40,913 nt of DNA, taken from NCBI GenBank assembly GCA_022772305.1, contig JALFAQ010000023.1, positions 1-40,913 of the forward strand. The letters run 5' to 3'. Numbering within the stretch: the first letter of the stretch is position 1; every line of letters starts with the position of its first letter. The stretch comes from Corynebacterium glucuronolyticum (GTDB lineage: Bacteria; Actinomycetota; Actinomycetes; Mycobacteriales; Mycobacteriaceae). The notes beneath the pieces were generated by a model. It worked only from the letters and a program-made list of their open reading frames with translations. It had not been told where the DNA came from and did no database searches. Below, piece by piece: positions 33,811 to 40,913 of this stretch. The position numbers and the translations under genes were made by a program.

Positions 33811-33912
33811 CAGATTGCTCCCCTTTCCTGCCAGTGCACCGACGGAGATGGTGCGGTGAATATCACTGCTGAAAGCCTACCGCTACTGCGCAGGACACCT
33901 AACATGGGGCTT

Positions 33913-35487
33913 ATGACACTTACATTCGGCACTGCAGGTCTCCGTGCCCCCGTCGGCCCCGGCGATGGCCAGATGAACGTCAAACAAGTCACCCGCGTCA
34001 CAGCAGGCCTGGCCAGCTGGTTTGCCGAGCGTTCGGCGGAACTCAACCGACACCATGAAGCACCCAGTTCCCTCGAGTCCGGAATCGGGCGCGCCCTGTA
34101 CGGCGAGGAAGGCCCCATGCAGTTTGTCGTCGGGCACGATGCCCGCTACGGCTCCTCCATCTTCGCTACGACGGCAGCCGAGGTCCTCGCCGGCGCCGGA
34201 TTCGATGTCATGCTGCTGCCGAGCCCCACCCCGACCCCGGTGGTGAGCTGGCTCATCCGGGAACGCAACCTCGACGGCGGCATCCAAATCACCGCCTCCC
34301 AAAACCCCGCCAGCGACAACGGCTACAAGGTGTATCTGGAGGACGGCGCGCAGCTCCCCGCCGACTTGGAAGAGGAAATCCTCGCCAAGATCGCCGCTGT
34401 GGGGTCGCCTTTCGACGTTCCCCGGGTCACCGTCCGCCCCACCTCCGACCAGTTGCGCCGCTATGTGGATCAGGTGGTCGCACTCGTCGACCCAGAAGAG
34501 GACGACCGGCTCCGCGTCAACAACGACCGCGCCGCCATCCGCGTGTGCTACACCGCCATGCACGGCGTGGGCGGCCGCGCCATTACCCAGGCGTTACAGG
34601 CCGCCGGCTTCGCGCAGACGTGGCCCGTCCCCGACCAGGAGCACCCGGACCCGACGTTCCCCACCGTGCGCTTCCCCAACCCCGAGGAGCCTGAGGCCGT
34701 CAAACGCGTCATCGAAACCGCCCGCGAGGTGAAAGCCGACATTGTCATTGCCCTCGACCCAGACGCGGACCGCTGCGCCATCGGCGTGGCCACCGGCGAC
34801 GGCGAATACCGCATGCTCCGCGGCGACGAACTCGGCCCATTGCTCGCCACCCGACTGCTGGGCGACGACAGCGACACGCGACCCGTCGTCGCCACCTCCG
34901 TTGTGTCCTCGCGCCTGCTCAAGCGGATCGCTGAGGACCGCGGCTGGGAGTACCGCGAAACGCCCACCGGATTCAAAAACCTGACACGCGCGGCCGGCTC
35001 ACCTAGCGAGCTCTCCTTCGCCTACGAGGAAGCGATCGGCACGTGCCCGTACCCGCAGCTCGTCGCCGACAAGGACGGCATCGCCACAGCGCTCATCGCC
35101 TGCTGCTGGGCCGCCGAACTGAAGGGCACAGGAACAACGCTTATCGACGAACTCCACCGCCTCCACCGCACATACGGCTACGTCACGGGGACGCAGGTCT
35201 CCCTCCGCTCCTCCGACCCGCAAGAAATTGTCAGCATGATCGCCACCCACGCACCGAGCGAAGTAGCGGGCATCCCCTTTGCCACCACTCCCCTCCCTAG
35301 CGCCCACGGCGTACTCATGACCGGCCAATCCGATGTGGCCAGCATCCGCATCGTCGCCCGCTCCTCGGGGACGGAAAACAAGACAAAGGTCTACATCGAG
35401 GTCTCCGACACCGACACCCCCGAGCACGCCGATGCCCTTTGCGCAGCCGTGGCCGAAGAAACCCGGGCTTGGATGCGGAAACTCTAG
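33913..35487 (+). CDS. pmmB: phospho-sugar mutase (phosphomannomutase, PmmB-like)
   Basis: A 524-residue alpha-D-phosphohexomutase interconverting hexose 6- and 1-phosphates. LTFGTAGLRAP starts the fold. The active-site phosphoserine loop is ITASQNPASDNGYK, the metal loop ALDPDADRCAIG, the sugar loop SFAYEEAIG and the phosphate loop RSSGTENKTK. The usual TASHNP has Gln in place of His here, although the phosphorylated Ser is kept. The ATG at 33913 is preferred over one at 33904 because TAACAT (33900-33905) lies 7 bp before it. Mannose-1-phosphate from this enzyme could feed the ManB-type enzyme at 1287-2375; it might equally act on glucose or deoxyribose phosphate. Confidence 0.88.
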   Translation: MTLTFGTAGLRAPVGPGDGQMNVKQVTRVTAGLASWFAERSAELNRHHEAPSSLESGIGRALYGEEGPMQFVVGHDARYGSSIFATTAAEVLAGAGFDVMLLPSPTPTPVVSWLIRERNLDGGIQITASQNPASDNGYKVYLEDGAQLPADLEEEILAKIAAVGSPFDVPRVTVRPTSDQLRRYVDQVVALVDPEEDDRLRVNNDRAAIRVCYTAMHGVGGRAITQALQAAGFAQTWPVPDQEHPDPTFPTVRFPNPEEPEAVKRVIETAREVKADIVIALDPDADRCAIGVATGDGEYRMLRGDELGPLLATRLLGDDSDTRPVVATSVVSSRLLKRIAEDRGWEYRETPTGFKNLTRAAGSPSELSFAYEEAIGTCPYPQLVADKDGIATALIACCWAAELKGTGTTLIDELHRLHRTYGYVTGTQVSLRSSDPQEIVSMIATHAPSEVAGIPFATTPLPSAHGVLMTGQSDVASIRIVARSSGTENKTKVYIEVSDTDTPEHADALCAAVAEETRAWMRKL

Positions 35488-35494
35488 GTGACGC

Positions 35495-36046
35495 TTAGCC
35501 CTCCTCGTCGGGTGACTCGAGGTCACGGAGGACGTCGAGAAGCTTTTTCTCCGCAGCACTCAGCGACCCGACGGCATCCTTCAAGCTCGTCCACTCCTCG
35601 TCGTTCAACCCCCGCGGACGGACGAGCAGCACATCATAGGACGGCTCAGCCACCTCATCTGCACCCGGCGCGCCACTGGTCAGGTGCGTTACCGAATAGC
35701 GGGAAACATCCTGCGCGGCCTGCGGCCACGAAAGCGACACGGACAGCTTCGGATACGCATCCTGCTTACAGTACTGCTGCACTTGCCGGTCCGCACTCGG
35801 CAACAACACCGCCGGCGGAACGTGCAGGGCATACGCCAGCCTGTACACCATCTTCAACTCCGGATTGGCAGGATGCTGCGGGCGATTCTGATTCCGTTCC
35901 AGGTTCGACACCTGGTTACGCGTGTATCCCGACAGCTCCCCCAAGCGTTCCTGCGTCAGCCCCCGCATCAACCGCAAAATACGCAGACGTTTACCCAACT
36001 CCAGGCCGTAGCTCGGCCAGTAAATAACGTCTGAGTGGGGATCCAT
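35495..36046 (-). CDS. XRE-family helix-turn-helix regulator
   Basis: A 183-residue protein with an N-terminal Cro/C1-type HTH at about 17-75 (LGKRLRILRLMRGLTQERLGELSGYTRNQVSNLERNQN). A C-terminal region without a recognised domain ends in an acidic tail. The HTH recognition helix is intact. It converges on pmmB with only seven bases between stops. Upstream, ATGCACA (36056-36062) and TGTGCAT (36092-36098) form an inverted pair 10 bp before its start that could be an autoregulatory site. Targets unknown; similar single-HTH proteins next to upp/pmmB are usual in the genus. Confidence 0.85.
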   Translation of the reverse strand: MDPHSDVIYWPSYGLELGKRLRILRLMRGLTQERLGELSGYTRNQVSNLERNQNRPQHPANPELKMVYRLAYALHVPPAVLLPSADRQVQQYCKQDAYPKLSVSLSWPQAAQDVSRYSVTHLTSGAPGADEVAEPSYDVLLVRPRGLNDEEWTSLKDAVGSLSAAEKKLLDVLRDLESPDEEG

Positions 36047-36176
36047 ACGTCAAGCATGCACACCAAATTTTGCACTGTCTGCCAAACACGTTGTGCATTG
36101 CTAACAAGACCGTGCTTATCTGTTACGAGTGTATGTTGCTGCGGTTTTTCTCTGATTTGTTATGGAAGCATAAAGA

Positions 36177-36201
36177 ATCCCCGCTTGAAACAAGCGGGGA
36201 T
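36177..36201 (-). terminator. terminator hairpin after upp
   Basis: An 11-bp perfect stem ATCCCCGCTTG (36177-36187) and CAAGCGGGGAT (36191-36201) with an AAA loop. On the minus strand it is followed by a T-rich TCTTTAT stretch, 17 bp after the upp stop. Confidence 0.85.
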
Positions 36202-36217
36202 AGGCAAATGTTGACCG

Positions 36218-36853
36218 TTACAGGTCAATATTGCGCGGACCGTACAGACGGTCACCGGCATCACCAAGGCCGGGCACAATGTAGGCATCCTCGTTGAGCG
36301 AGGGATCAATGGCAGCAGTGACCAACCGCACCGGGTAACCAGATTCCTTCAGCGCAGAAACGCCCTGCTCGGCGCTCACCATGCACACAGCGGTAATGTC
36401 CTTCGCACCACGCTCCACAAGCAGCTTGATGGCGTGCAGGAGGGAGCCACCAGTGGCAAGCATCGGATCCACCAGGAACACCGTCTCCTCGCTCATGTCA
36501 TGCGGCAGCGCCTCCAGGTACGGCACCGGCTCGTGCGTCTCCTCGTCGCGGGCAAGCCCGATGAAACCGACCTGCGCATCCGGAATCATCGACAAAGCGG
36601 GATCGATCATGCCGAGGCCAGCGCGGATGATGGGGACAATAATCGGTGGCTTCCTCAGCTGCTTGCCCGTCGTCGTGGAAACCGGAGTCTCCATGGGGAA
36701 CTCTTCAATCTCCAGGTCGCGGGTTGCTTCATAGATGAGCATGGCGCCAAGATCGGCAAGAGCTGCGCGGAACCCAGAATTGTTGGTTCGCTTATCACGC
36801 ATGATGGACAGGCGGGACTGCGCAAGAGGGTGGTCAATGATGGTGATCTGCAT
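36218..36853 (-). CDS. upp: uracil phosphoribosyltransferase
   Basis: A 211-residue type I PRTase making UMP from uracil and PRPP. The PRPP-binding loop is [15 protein letters not shown] (about 128-142), with RAGLGM and [11 protein letters not shown] as the uracil-site motifs near the C-terminus. The ATG at 36853 begins the family N-terminus [10 protein letters not shown], and TACCAT on the minus strand (36860-36865) lies 6 bp before it, so it is probably leaderless. The longer frame adds six residues with no support. It is monocistronic with its own terminator. Confidence 0.95.
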   Translation of the reverse strand: MQITIIDHPLAQSRLSIMRDKRTNNSGFRAALADLGAMLIYEATRDLEIEEFPMETPVSTTTGKQLRKPPIIVPIIRAGLGMIDPALSMIPDAQVGFIGLARDEETHEPVPYLEALPHDMSEETVFLVDPMLATGGSLLHAIKLLVERGAKDITAVCMVSAEQGVSALKESGYPVRLVTAAIDPSLNEDAYIVPGLGDAGDRLYGPRNIDL

Positions 36854-36921
36854 ACCCTCATGGTAAAACACCCCGCCACATTAACGGGAACCAATCCGGC
36901 ATGTAAATGCGTCTAACAAGT

Positions 36922-37212
36922 ATGCAGCCATTACAGTTCGATCCACATGCCGCCCGTGACCTGGTAAATAAGCTCGTCGCCGGCGCGCAAGCAAGCACCC
37001 CACCAGCAGTAAACATCACCTCCCACATCGCCTCCACCCCCGGTGTCGGCGGATTCGGTGTCGCACTTATCGCCGCTGCCGAAAAAACCGGCAAAGAACT
37101 AGCCACCGTGTGCAACATCGCCCTCGACGTTGCCGCCTCCTCGCAACGGAGCCTCGAGGATATGGAACGCCACGACGAAGACCTCGCCCGCTCATTGGAG
37201 GTCTCGCTATGA
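36922..37212 (+). CDS. small helical protein, possible secretion partner of NlpC/P60 protein
   Basis: A 96-residue helix-rich protein. An N-terminal amphipathic helix (FDPHAARDLVNKLVAGAQ) is followed by a Gly-rich turn (TPGVGGFGVAL) and a second long helix ending in acidic/Glu-rich residues. There is no signal peptide and no enzyme motif. Its stop overlaps the NlpC/P60 start as ATGA, so the two are made together. The helix-Gly turn-helix layout and size resemble WXG100/EspC-type type VII secretion factors, but the Trp-X-Gly motif is absent, so this is only a suggestion. An in-frame ATG 15 bp upstream is an alternative start. Confidence 0.7.
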   Translation: MQPLQFDPHAARDLVNKLVAGAQASTPPAVNITSHIASTPGVGGFGVALIAAAEKTGKELATVCNIALDVAASSQRSLEDMERHDEDLARSLEVSL

Positions 37213-38090
37213 TCGCCGAAACCGCAGAACGTGTCATGAGCCTCGCCCCACCCCAAGACGTGCTGGCGAGCGCGGGAACACCGCCCGACTTCTCCGTCGC
37301 ACCCCGACTTGCTGCCATCTTCGGCGCGGATGCCGCACCACTTGTCAAGCTGGGCACCATCGTGGCGAAAGACATCGGCACCATTGCCAAAGCCGTACAG
37401 ATGGCCACCCCCATCCTCGCCGCCGCTCTGAAAGACATCATCGCCCTGGTGCAGCGATTTATTGCCGAGGCAACCCGTCTCATCGGTCAAGTGCTCATCC
37501 CCAATCCAGCGACGAGTGCTGCCGCCGTAGCGCAGTTGCTGGCACTGCCCGGCAAATACATCTCGCTCGCCCTCGCCCGCGCAGCGAAGTTGGAAGAAGA
37601 GCTCGCGCCCGCAACCGCCCTGTTGCGCAGCGTTGGCACCACGCCCCTGGAATTCCACGGCACACCCGTGACCGACGGCGAAGACACCGCGCACACGCCA
37701 GCCATCGAGCCCGTGTCCATGGAACTGTCCTCGTCTTCCGCCTCGCCCCAAGCGCTGCAGGCAGTAGAAAAAGCCAAAACGCAGCTGGGTACCCCGTACA
37801 TGTGGGGCGGCCAGACACCCGGGCGCGGATTCGACTGCTCCGGCCTCGTCCAGTGGGCGTACCGCGAATCCGGCGTGGAGCTTCCCCGTACGGCCGCAGC
37901 CATGGCCGTCGGGTCCAGTGTGTCGCAAGACGCGCTGCAGCCGGGGGATCTCGCCGTGTGGTCTGGCCACGTGGCGATGTATATCGGGGACGGGCAGCTG
38001 ATCGAAGCCGGCAACCCGGTTCAAATCAGTCCCCTTCGCACCAGCAACTCGGGGATGGCGTTTAAGGGGTTCTTTAGGCCAACGGCTTAG
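37209..38090 (+). CDS. NlpC/P60 cell-wall endopeptidase without signal peptide
   Basis: A 293-residue protein. Residues 1-145 are a helical region (with hydrophobic segments around 60-115) of unknown type. A Ser-rich linker follows (about 165-182), then a C-terminal NlpC/P60 domain (about 185-293) with catalytic Cys210 in FDCSGLVQWAY, His254 in SGHVAMYIGDG, and Asn269 as the likely third residue. Such enzymes cut D-Glu-meso-DAP bonds in peptidoglycan. No Sec or Tat signal is seen at its start, which overlaps the upstream small-protein gene by four bases. That leaves export unexplained unless by another route. Confidence 0.85.
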   Translation: MIAETAERVMSLAPPQDVLASAGTPPDFSVAPRLAAIFGADAAPLVKLGTIVAKDIGTIAKAVQMATPILAAALKDIIALVQRFIAEATRLIGQVLIPNPATSAAAVAQLLALPGKYISLALARAAKLEEELAPATALLRSVGTTPLEFHGTPVTDGEDTAHTPAIEPVSMELSSSSASPQALQAVEKAKTQLGTPYMWGGQTPGRGFDCSGLVQWAYRESGVELPRTAAAMAVGSSVSQDALQPGDLAVWSGHVAMYIGDGQLIEAGNPVQISPLRTSNSGMAFKGFFRPTA

Positions 38091-38115
38091 GTGGTGTGCG
38101 TTATCATCTGTAGTC

Positions 38116-39357
38116 ATGGCAGCTACAAATAATTCCGCTATTGTCCCCATCAAACTCCGGCTGACCGAGGGTGACTTCTACACCCTTTACGCCCCGGCGT
38201 GGAAGCAGCACGGCGCGCAGTGGGAAGCCTTCGCCGGCGACGATTCCCACATCTTTGTGTTTACCTCGCCTGCTGAGGTCCTCGCCTGGTTGGAGGCAAA
38301 CCCGGAAAACGAGCTGACTGAGCACCCGGGGTGGACGCGCTTTGCTGCTCGCGGCGACGAGCGCGTCGTCCCCGATGACCGCCACGTCTACAGTCTCATC
38401 GAGGTGCCCGCCTACCTAGCAGACCGCCCCTCGTACGAAAACGTCACCGCAACCCAGCGCTGCATGGACGTAGCCAAGGCTCTGGGCAACGTCGGTTCGC
38501 TGGCACCAGTGAATACGTTCTTTGCATCCCACTCCATCCTGGGTAACCTGCGCCGTGGCCACGAGCACTACGCCTCCGACGAGACCACCGGCGAGTGGAC
38601 TGGCATAGGCGCCGTTGTACTGGATAACTGGGGCAAGGTTCTCGACGCTATCGACGAAGCCGTTGTCGTTCCCCCGAGTGATGCCACCGCCGTTGCCGAC
38701 GCGCAGAAACGCGTGGATGCCGCCGTTGCCGCCGCAGCTGCTGCCACCGATGCAAAGGAAGAAGAGGCAGCCGCTGCTGAAAAGGAAGCGGAAAATATCG
38801 ACCCCTACGATGCCTCCGTGTGGGCACACGCCGGCATCGACCCCATCCAGATCACTGTAGATGGCAAGACAGTGTACACGCTCCGCAGCTTTGTGGATAA
38901 CCAGCCCGTCTTCCTCGGTAGCTTTGGCAAGATCTACACGTTTAACAACCGCAAGGCACTGGCTCGCTGGCTCATGGATCACGACGACCACGACATCGCC
39001 AAGCTGTCCACGTGGCACGAGATCAAGGACGAGGCCTCCGTGGGCAATCTTGATGTGGTCGTCCACGAGGACAACACCTACGTGCTGTCCGGCATCAAGG
39101 AGGACATTGCCAAGGGCCCAGATGCCGTGGATATCAAGCAGATGGGTCGCGCAGTTGAGCTGTTCGCCGACACCGCCGACTGGGCACGCGACGATTCGAT
39201 GAACGCCACGCTGCTGGCTAACCCCAACTTCGACCGGTACATCAAGTACATGCTCGGCAACGAGAGTGGCTACGTCCCCTCTGCCCCCCACACCGAAGAG
39301 GTCAACGGCTGGAAGCTGCTGGAAAACACGCTCACTGAGCGCTTCAGCAAGTTCTAA
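38116..39357 (+). CDS. unknown protein with two repeated domains
   Basis: A 413-residue soluble protein I do not recognise by name. Its N-terminal domain (about 10-80: YTLYAP...FVFTSPAEVLAWLEANPENELTEHPGW) resembles its later domain (about 248-310: YTLRSF...YTFNNRKALARWLMDHDDHDIAKLSTW). It therefore looks like an internal duplication, separated by an Ala/Glu-rich coiled segment at about 190-230. No signal peptide, membrane helix or catalytic motif. TATCAT (38102-38107) 8 bp before the ATG suggests leaderless transcription. The carboxypeptidase gene follows after 8 bp. Homologues seem confined to corynebacteria, from memory only. Confidence 0.85.
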   Translation: MAATNNSAIVPIKLRLTEGDFYTLYAPAWKQHGAQWEAFAGDDSHIFVFTSPAEVLAWLEANPENELTEHPGWTRFAARGDERVVPDDRHVYSLIEVPAYLADRPSYENVTATQRCMDVAKALGNVGSLAPVNTFFASHSILGNLRRGHEHYASDETTGEWTGIGAVVLDNWGKVLDAIDEAVVVPPSDATAVADAQKRVDAAVAAAAAATDAKEEEAAAAEKEAENIDPYDASVWAHAGIDPIQITVDGKTVYTLRSFVDNQPVFLGSFGKIYTFNNRKALARWLMDHDDHDIAKLSTWHEIKDEASVGNLDVVVHEDNTYVLSGIKEDIAKGPDAVDIKQMGRAVELFADTADWARDDSMNATLLANPNFDRYIKYMLGNESGYVPSAPHTEEVNGWKLLENTLTERFSKF

Positions 39358-39365
39358 TCCCGTCG

Positions 39366-40601
39366 ATGCCCGCCCGTTCCGTCCGCATCGCCGCGTCTGC
39401 AGTGGTGTGCACGCTCCTTTTGACGAGTACCCCCGCGGTCGCCGAGACGACGACCACGACGGAGGTGCCGACGACGCCGAATACGGATAGCTGCCCGTAC
39501 GCCGTCGCCCCCCCGCCTGCGGTGGATCACTCGGAGGAGCCCAAGCCGGGCGAGGCAACGCCCTCTCCCCTGCCCGCTCCCGCGGTTGCTCCCGGTGGCC
39601 CTGCGATGGCTCGGTGTAGCATTTCGGTTCCGGAGGGTTTTGAGCTTCCCGACGGCCTGCTGGCTCACTCTTTCCTCGTCTTCGACCTCGATACGGGAGA
39701 CATCTACGCTGCCAAGGATCCACACGGTCGCTACCGCCCGGCATCGATCATCAAGGTGCTGTTAGCGGGGGTCGCCATCGACAAGCTGGCGTTGAGCGAC
39801 ACGGTCGAAGTGACCGCGGACTCTGCCAACCAAGAAGGCTCCTCGGCCGGTGTCGGCCCAGAAGGCACCTACACTGTCAACGATCTCCTCCACGGTCTCC
39901 TCATGGCCAGTGGCAACGATACGGCCCACGCACTGGCGCAGAAGCTCGGTGGTGACGACGTAGCTCTCCTACTCGTCAACGAACGCGCCCACGAGCTGGG
40001 CTCCACCGACACCCGGGTAGCAACATATTCCGGACTTGATGCCGCCGGAATGCAGACAAGCGCCTACGACATGGCCCTCTTTTTCACCGATGCGTGGAAG
40101 AAGCCCACGTTCCGGGAGATCCTCGGCACGGAGAAGTACGATTTTCCTGGATTCAAAGACAATCCCGGCTTCGAAATGTGGAACGATAACCGGATGCTGT
40201 TTGCCAACGAGAATGCGCTCGGCGGCAAGACGGGCTTCACCGACGATGCCCGCCACACCTACGTCGGTGCCATGAACCATAAGGGCCACCGCCTTGCCGC
40301 TGTCATCCTCGGTGCGGAGGCGACGCAGAAGCGCGCCTGGGAAATGGCCGAGGCCCTCATCGAAGCCACTGATCCGGAGACGATGGAACCCGTCGGCACC
40401 CTCGTAGAGGACACCCCTACCGAGACGCCATCGCCCACCCCCACGCCGACTCCTGTTGCAGACCCGCCTCAGCCGACGAGCACGACGTATCTGGCCGCGT
40501 GGGGCATCGTCGTTCCCATCGCTGTCCTGCTGCTCGCCGTCGTTGTGGCTAGCCTCATGTCGCTCATCGGGGGCCGTAAAAACAAACGCGCACGCCGATA
40601 G
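39366..40601 (+). CDS. D-alanyl-D-alanine carboxypeptidase (peptidase S11)
   Basis: A 411-residue penicillin-binding-type carboxypeptidase trimming the terminal D-Ala from peptidoglycan stem peptides. Signal peptide 1-27 is followed by a Pro/Thr linker (28-85). The catalytic domain has the SxxK motif Ser127-Ile-Ile-Lys130, SGN at 182-184 and KTG at 288-290. After another Thr/Pro linker (345-372) a C-terminal helix (about 375-398) and a basic GGRKNKRARR tail anchor it in the membrane. The start lies eight bases after the preceding gene. The DacB-type sub-assignment is left open. Confidence 0.92.
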   Translation: MPARSVRIAASAVVCTLLLTSTPAVAETTTTTEVPTTPNTDSCPYAVAPPPAVDHSEEPKPGEATPSPLPAPAVAPGGPAMARCSISVPEGFELPDGLLAHSFLVFDLDTGDIYAAKDPHGRYRPASIIKVLLAGVAIDKLALSDTVEVTADSANQEGSSAGVGPEGTYTVNDLLHGLLMASGNDTAHALAQKLGGDDVALLLVNERAHELGSTDTRVATYSGLDAAGMQTSAYDMALFFTDAWKKPTFREILGTEKYDFPGFKDNPGFEMWNDNRMLFANENALGGKTGFTDDARHTYVGAMNHKGHRLAAVILGAEATQKRAWEMAEALIEATDPETMEPVGTLVEDTPTETPSPTPTPTPVADPPQPTSTTYLAAWGIVVPIAVLLLAVVVASLMSLIGGRKNKRARR

Positions 40602-40619
40602 ACCCGACGGTGTCGGGTC
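40601..40619. terminator. short hairpin at end of the carboxypeptidase gene
   Basis: GACCCGAC (40601-40608) and GTCGGGTC (40612-40619) with a GGT loop, beginning on the last base of the stop codon. No T run; it lies between convergent genes. Confidence 0.5.
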
Positions 40620-40637
40620 ATTGTGCGGGCTGACTTG

Positions 40638-40913
40638 TCAGCCTGGTGGTGAGGGGTCGATGGGGATGCCGAGTTGCATCCTTGCAAGACGCACGGCACC
40701 ACCCTGGGCGCACGGGTTCATGTTCAACTTCAGTGGCCCGCCGAAGGCAGGCTGCCAATACTCCAACCCGTTAATCCGCACCATATGACCATGCCTGGGC
40801 CTATCCAGATCATCATCATTAATGCCGTTGTGGTAATCACACAACACCATCAAATTCTCAGACACCGTCTTCCCACCATGCTTCACCGGCTTAATATGAT
40901 GAATCTGCGACTT
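40638..40913 (-). CDS. HNH endonuclease, 3' part (cut by window edge)
   Basis: The open frame runs off the right edge, so only the C-terminal 91 codons or so are present. It contains SQIHHIKPVKHGGKTVSENLMVLCDYHN, the HH and H-N parts of an HNH nuclease, then NGINDDDLDRPRHGHM and a tail ending PIDPSPPG. It resembles the HNH domain of the protein at 11631-12785 (shared CxYHNGxNDDD), so the window carries two members of the family. Any apparent start inside this piece is not real. Confidence 0.85.
   Translation of the reverse strand, partial: KSQIHHIKPVKHGGKTVSENLMVLCDYHNGINDDDLDRPRHGHMVRINGLEYWQPAFGGPLKLNMNPCAQGGAVRLARMQLGIPIDPSPPG

Overview
The window reads as a chromosomal segment of a Corynebacterium (mycolata-type actinobacterium), roughly 60% GC and densely coded. 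Reasons: the rmlD-wbbL-manB arabinogalactan/mannose gene block next to a WhiB2-type regulator, an accD-accE pair with a separate AccBC alpha subunit, pyruvate carboxylase next to an LpdA-type flavoprotein, TIGR03089 and DUF3151 family proteins, and many starts that look leaderless (TANNNT 6-8 nt before the start codon). Species cannot be named from sequence alone. No rRNA, tRNA, CRISPR array, insertion sequence or prophage is visible.

Layout. 0-5.8 kb: envelope genes (small membrane protein, WhiB2-like regulator, GDP-mannose pyrophosphorylase, WbbL rhamnosyltransferase, RmlD, LytR-CpsA-Psr ligase). 5.8-11.6 kb: TIGR03089 protein and a trehalose/maltose-type ABC importer (ATPase, lipoprotein, two permeases) interrupted by an opposite-strand patatin phospholipase gene. 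11.6-16.2 kb, minus strand: HNH endonuclease, then birA, PH-domain membrane protein, purK, purE, DUF218 as a tight operon. 16.4-18.4 kb: accD-accE. 18.7-24 kb: OPT transporter, maf, DUF3151, secreted 5'-nucleotidase. 24.1-32.5 kb: sulfurtransferase, accBC, a candidate small RNA, pyc and lpdA. 32.6-40.9 kb: M20 amidohydrolase, phosphomannomutase, XRE regulator, upp, a small helical protein plus NlpC/P60 pair, a duplicated-domain protein of unknown function, a D,D-carboxypeptidase, and a second HNH gene cut by the window edge.

The genes fit together as envelope and lipid metabolism: biotin ligase (birA) next to the biotin enzymes it would charge (AccBC, Pyc); malonyl-CoA supply (accBC, accD, accE); sugar nucleotides for arabinogalactan and mannosylated lipids (manB, pmm, rmlD, wbbL); a ligase for wall polymers (LCP); and an importer that, if trehalose-specific as context suggests, would recycle trehalose released during mycolate transfer.

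The most striking unexplained signal is a 10-bp word, GCTTGGTAGG, with 15 exact copies (18 of the 9-bp core) on both strands and in all reading frames. All lie between 3.46 and 15.54 kb and none elsewhere in the window, against about 0.08 expected by chance. It resembles a DNA-uptake or chromosome-organising signal more than a protein or promoter motif. The second is a promoter plus structured-RNA plus terminator module in the convergent gap between accBC and pyc, which looks like an unannotated small RNA.
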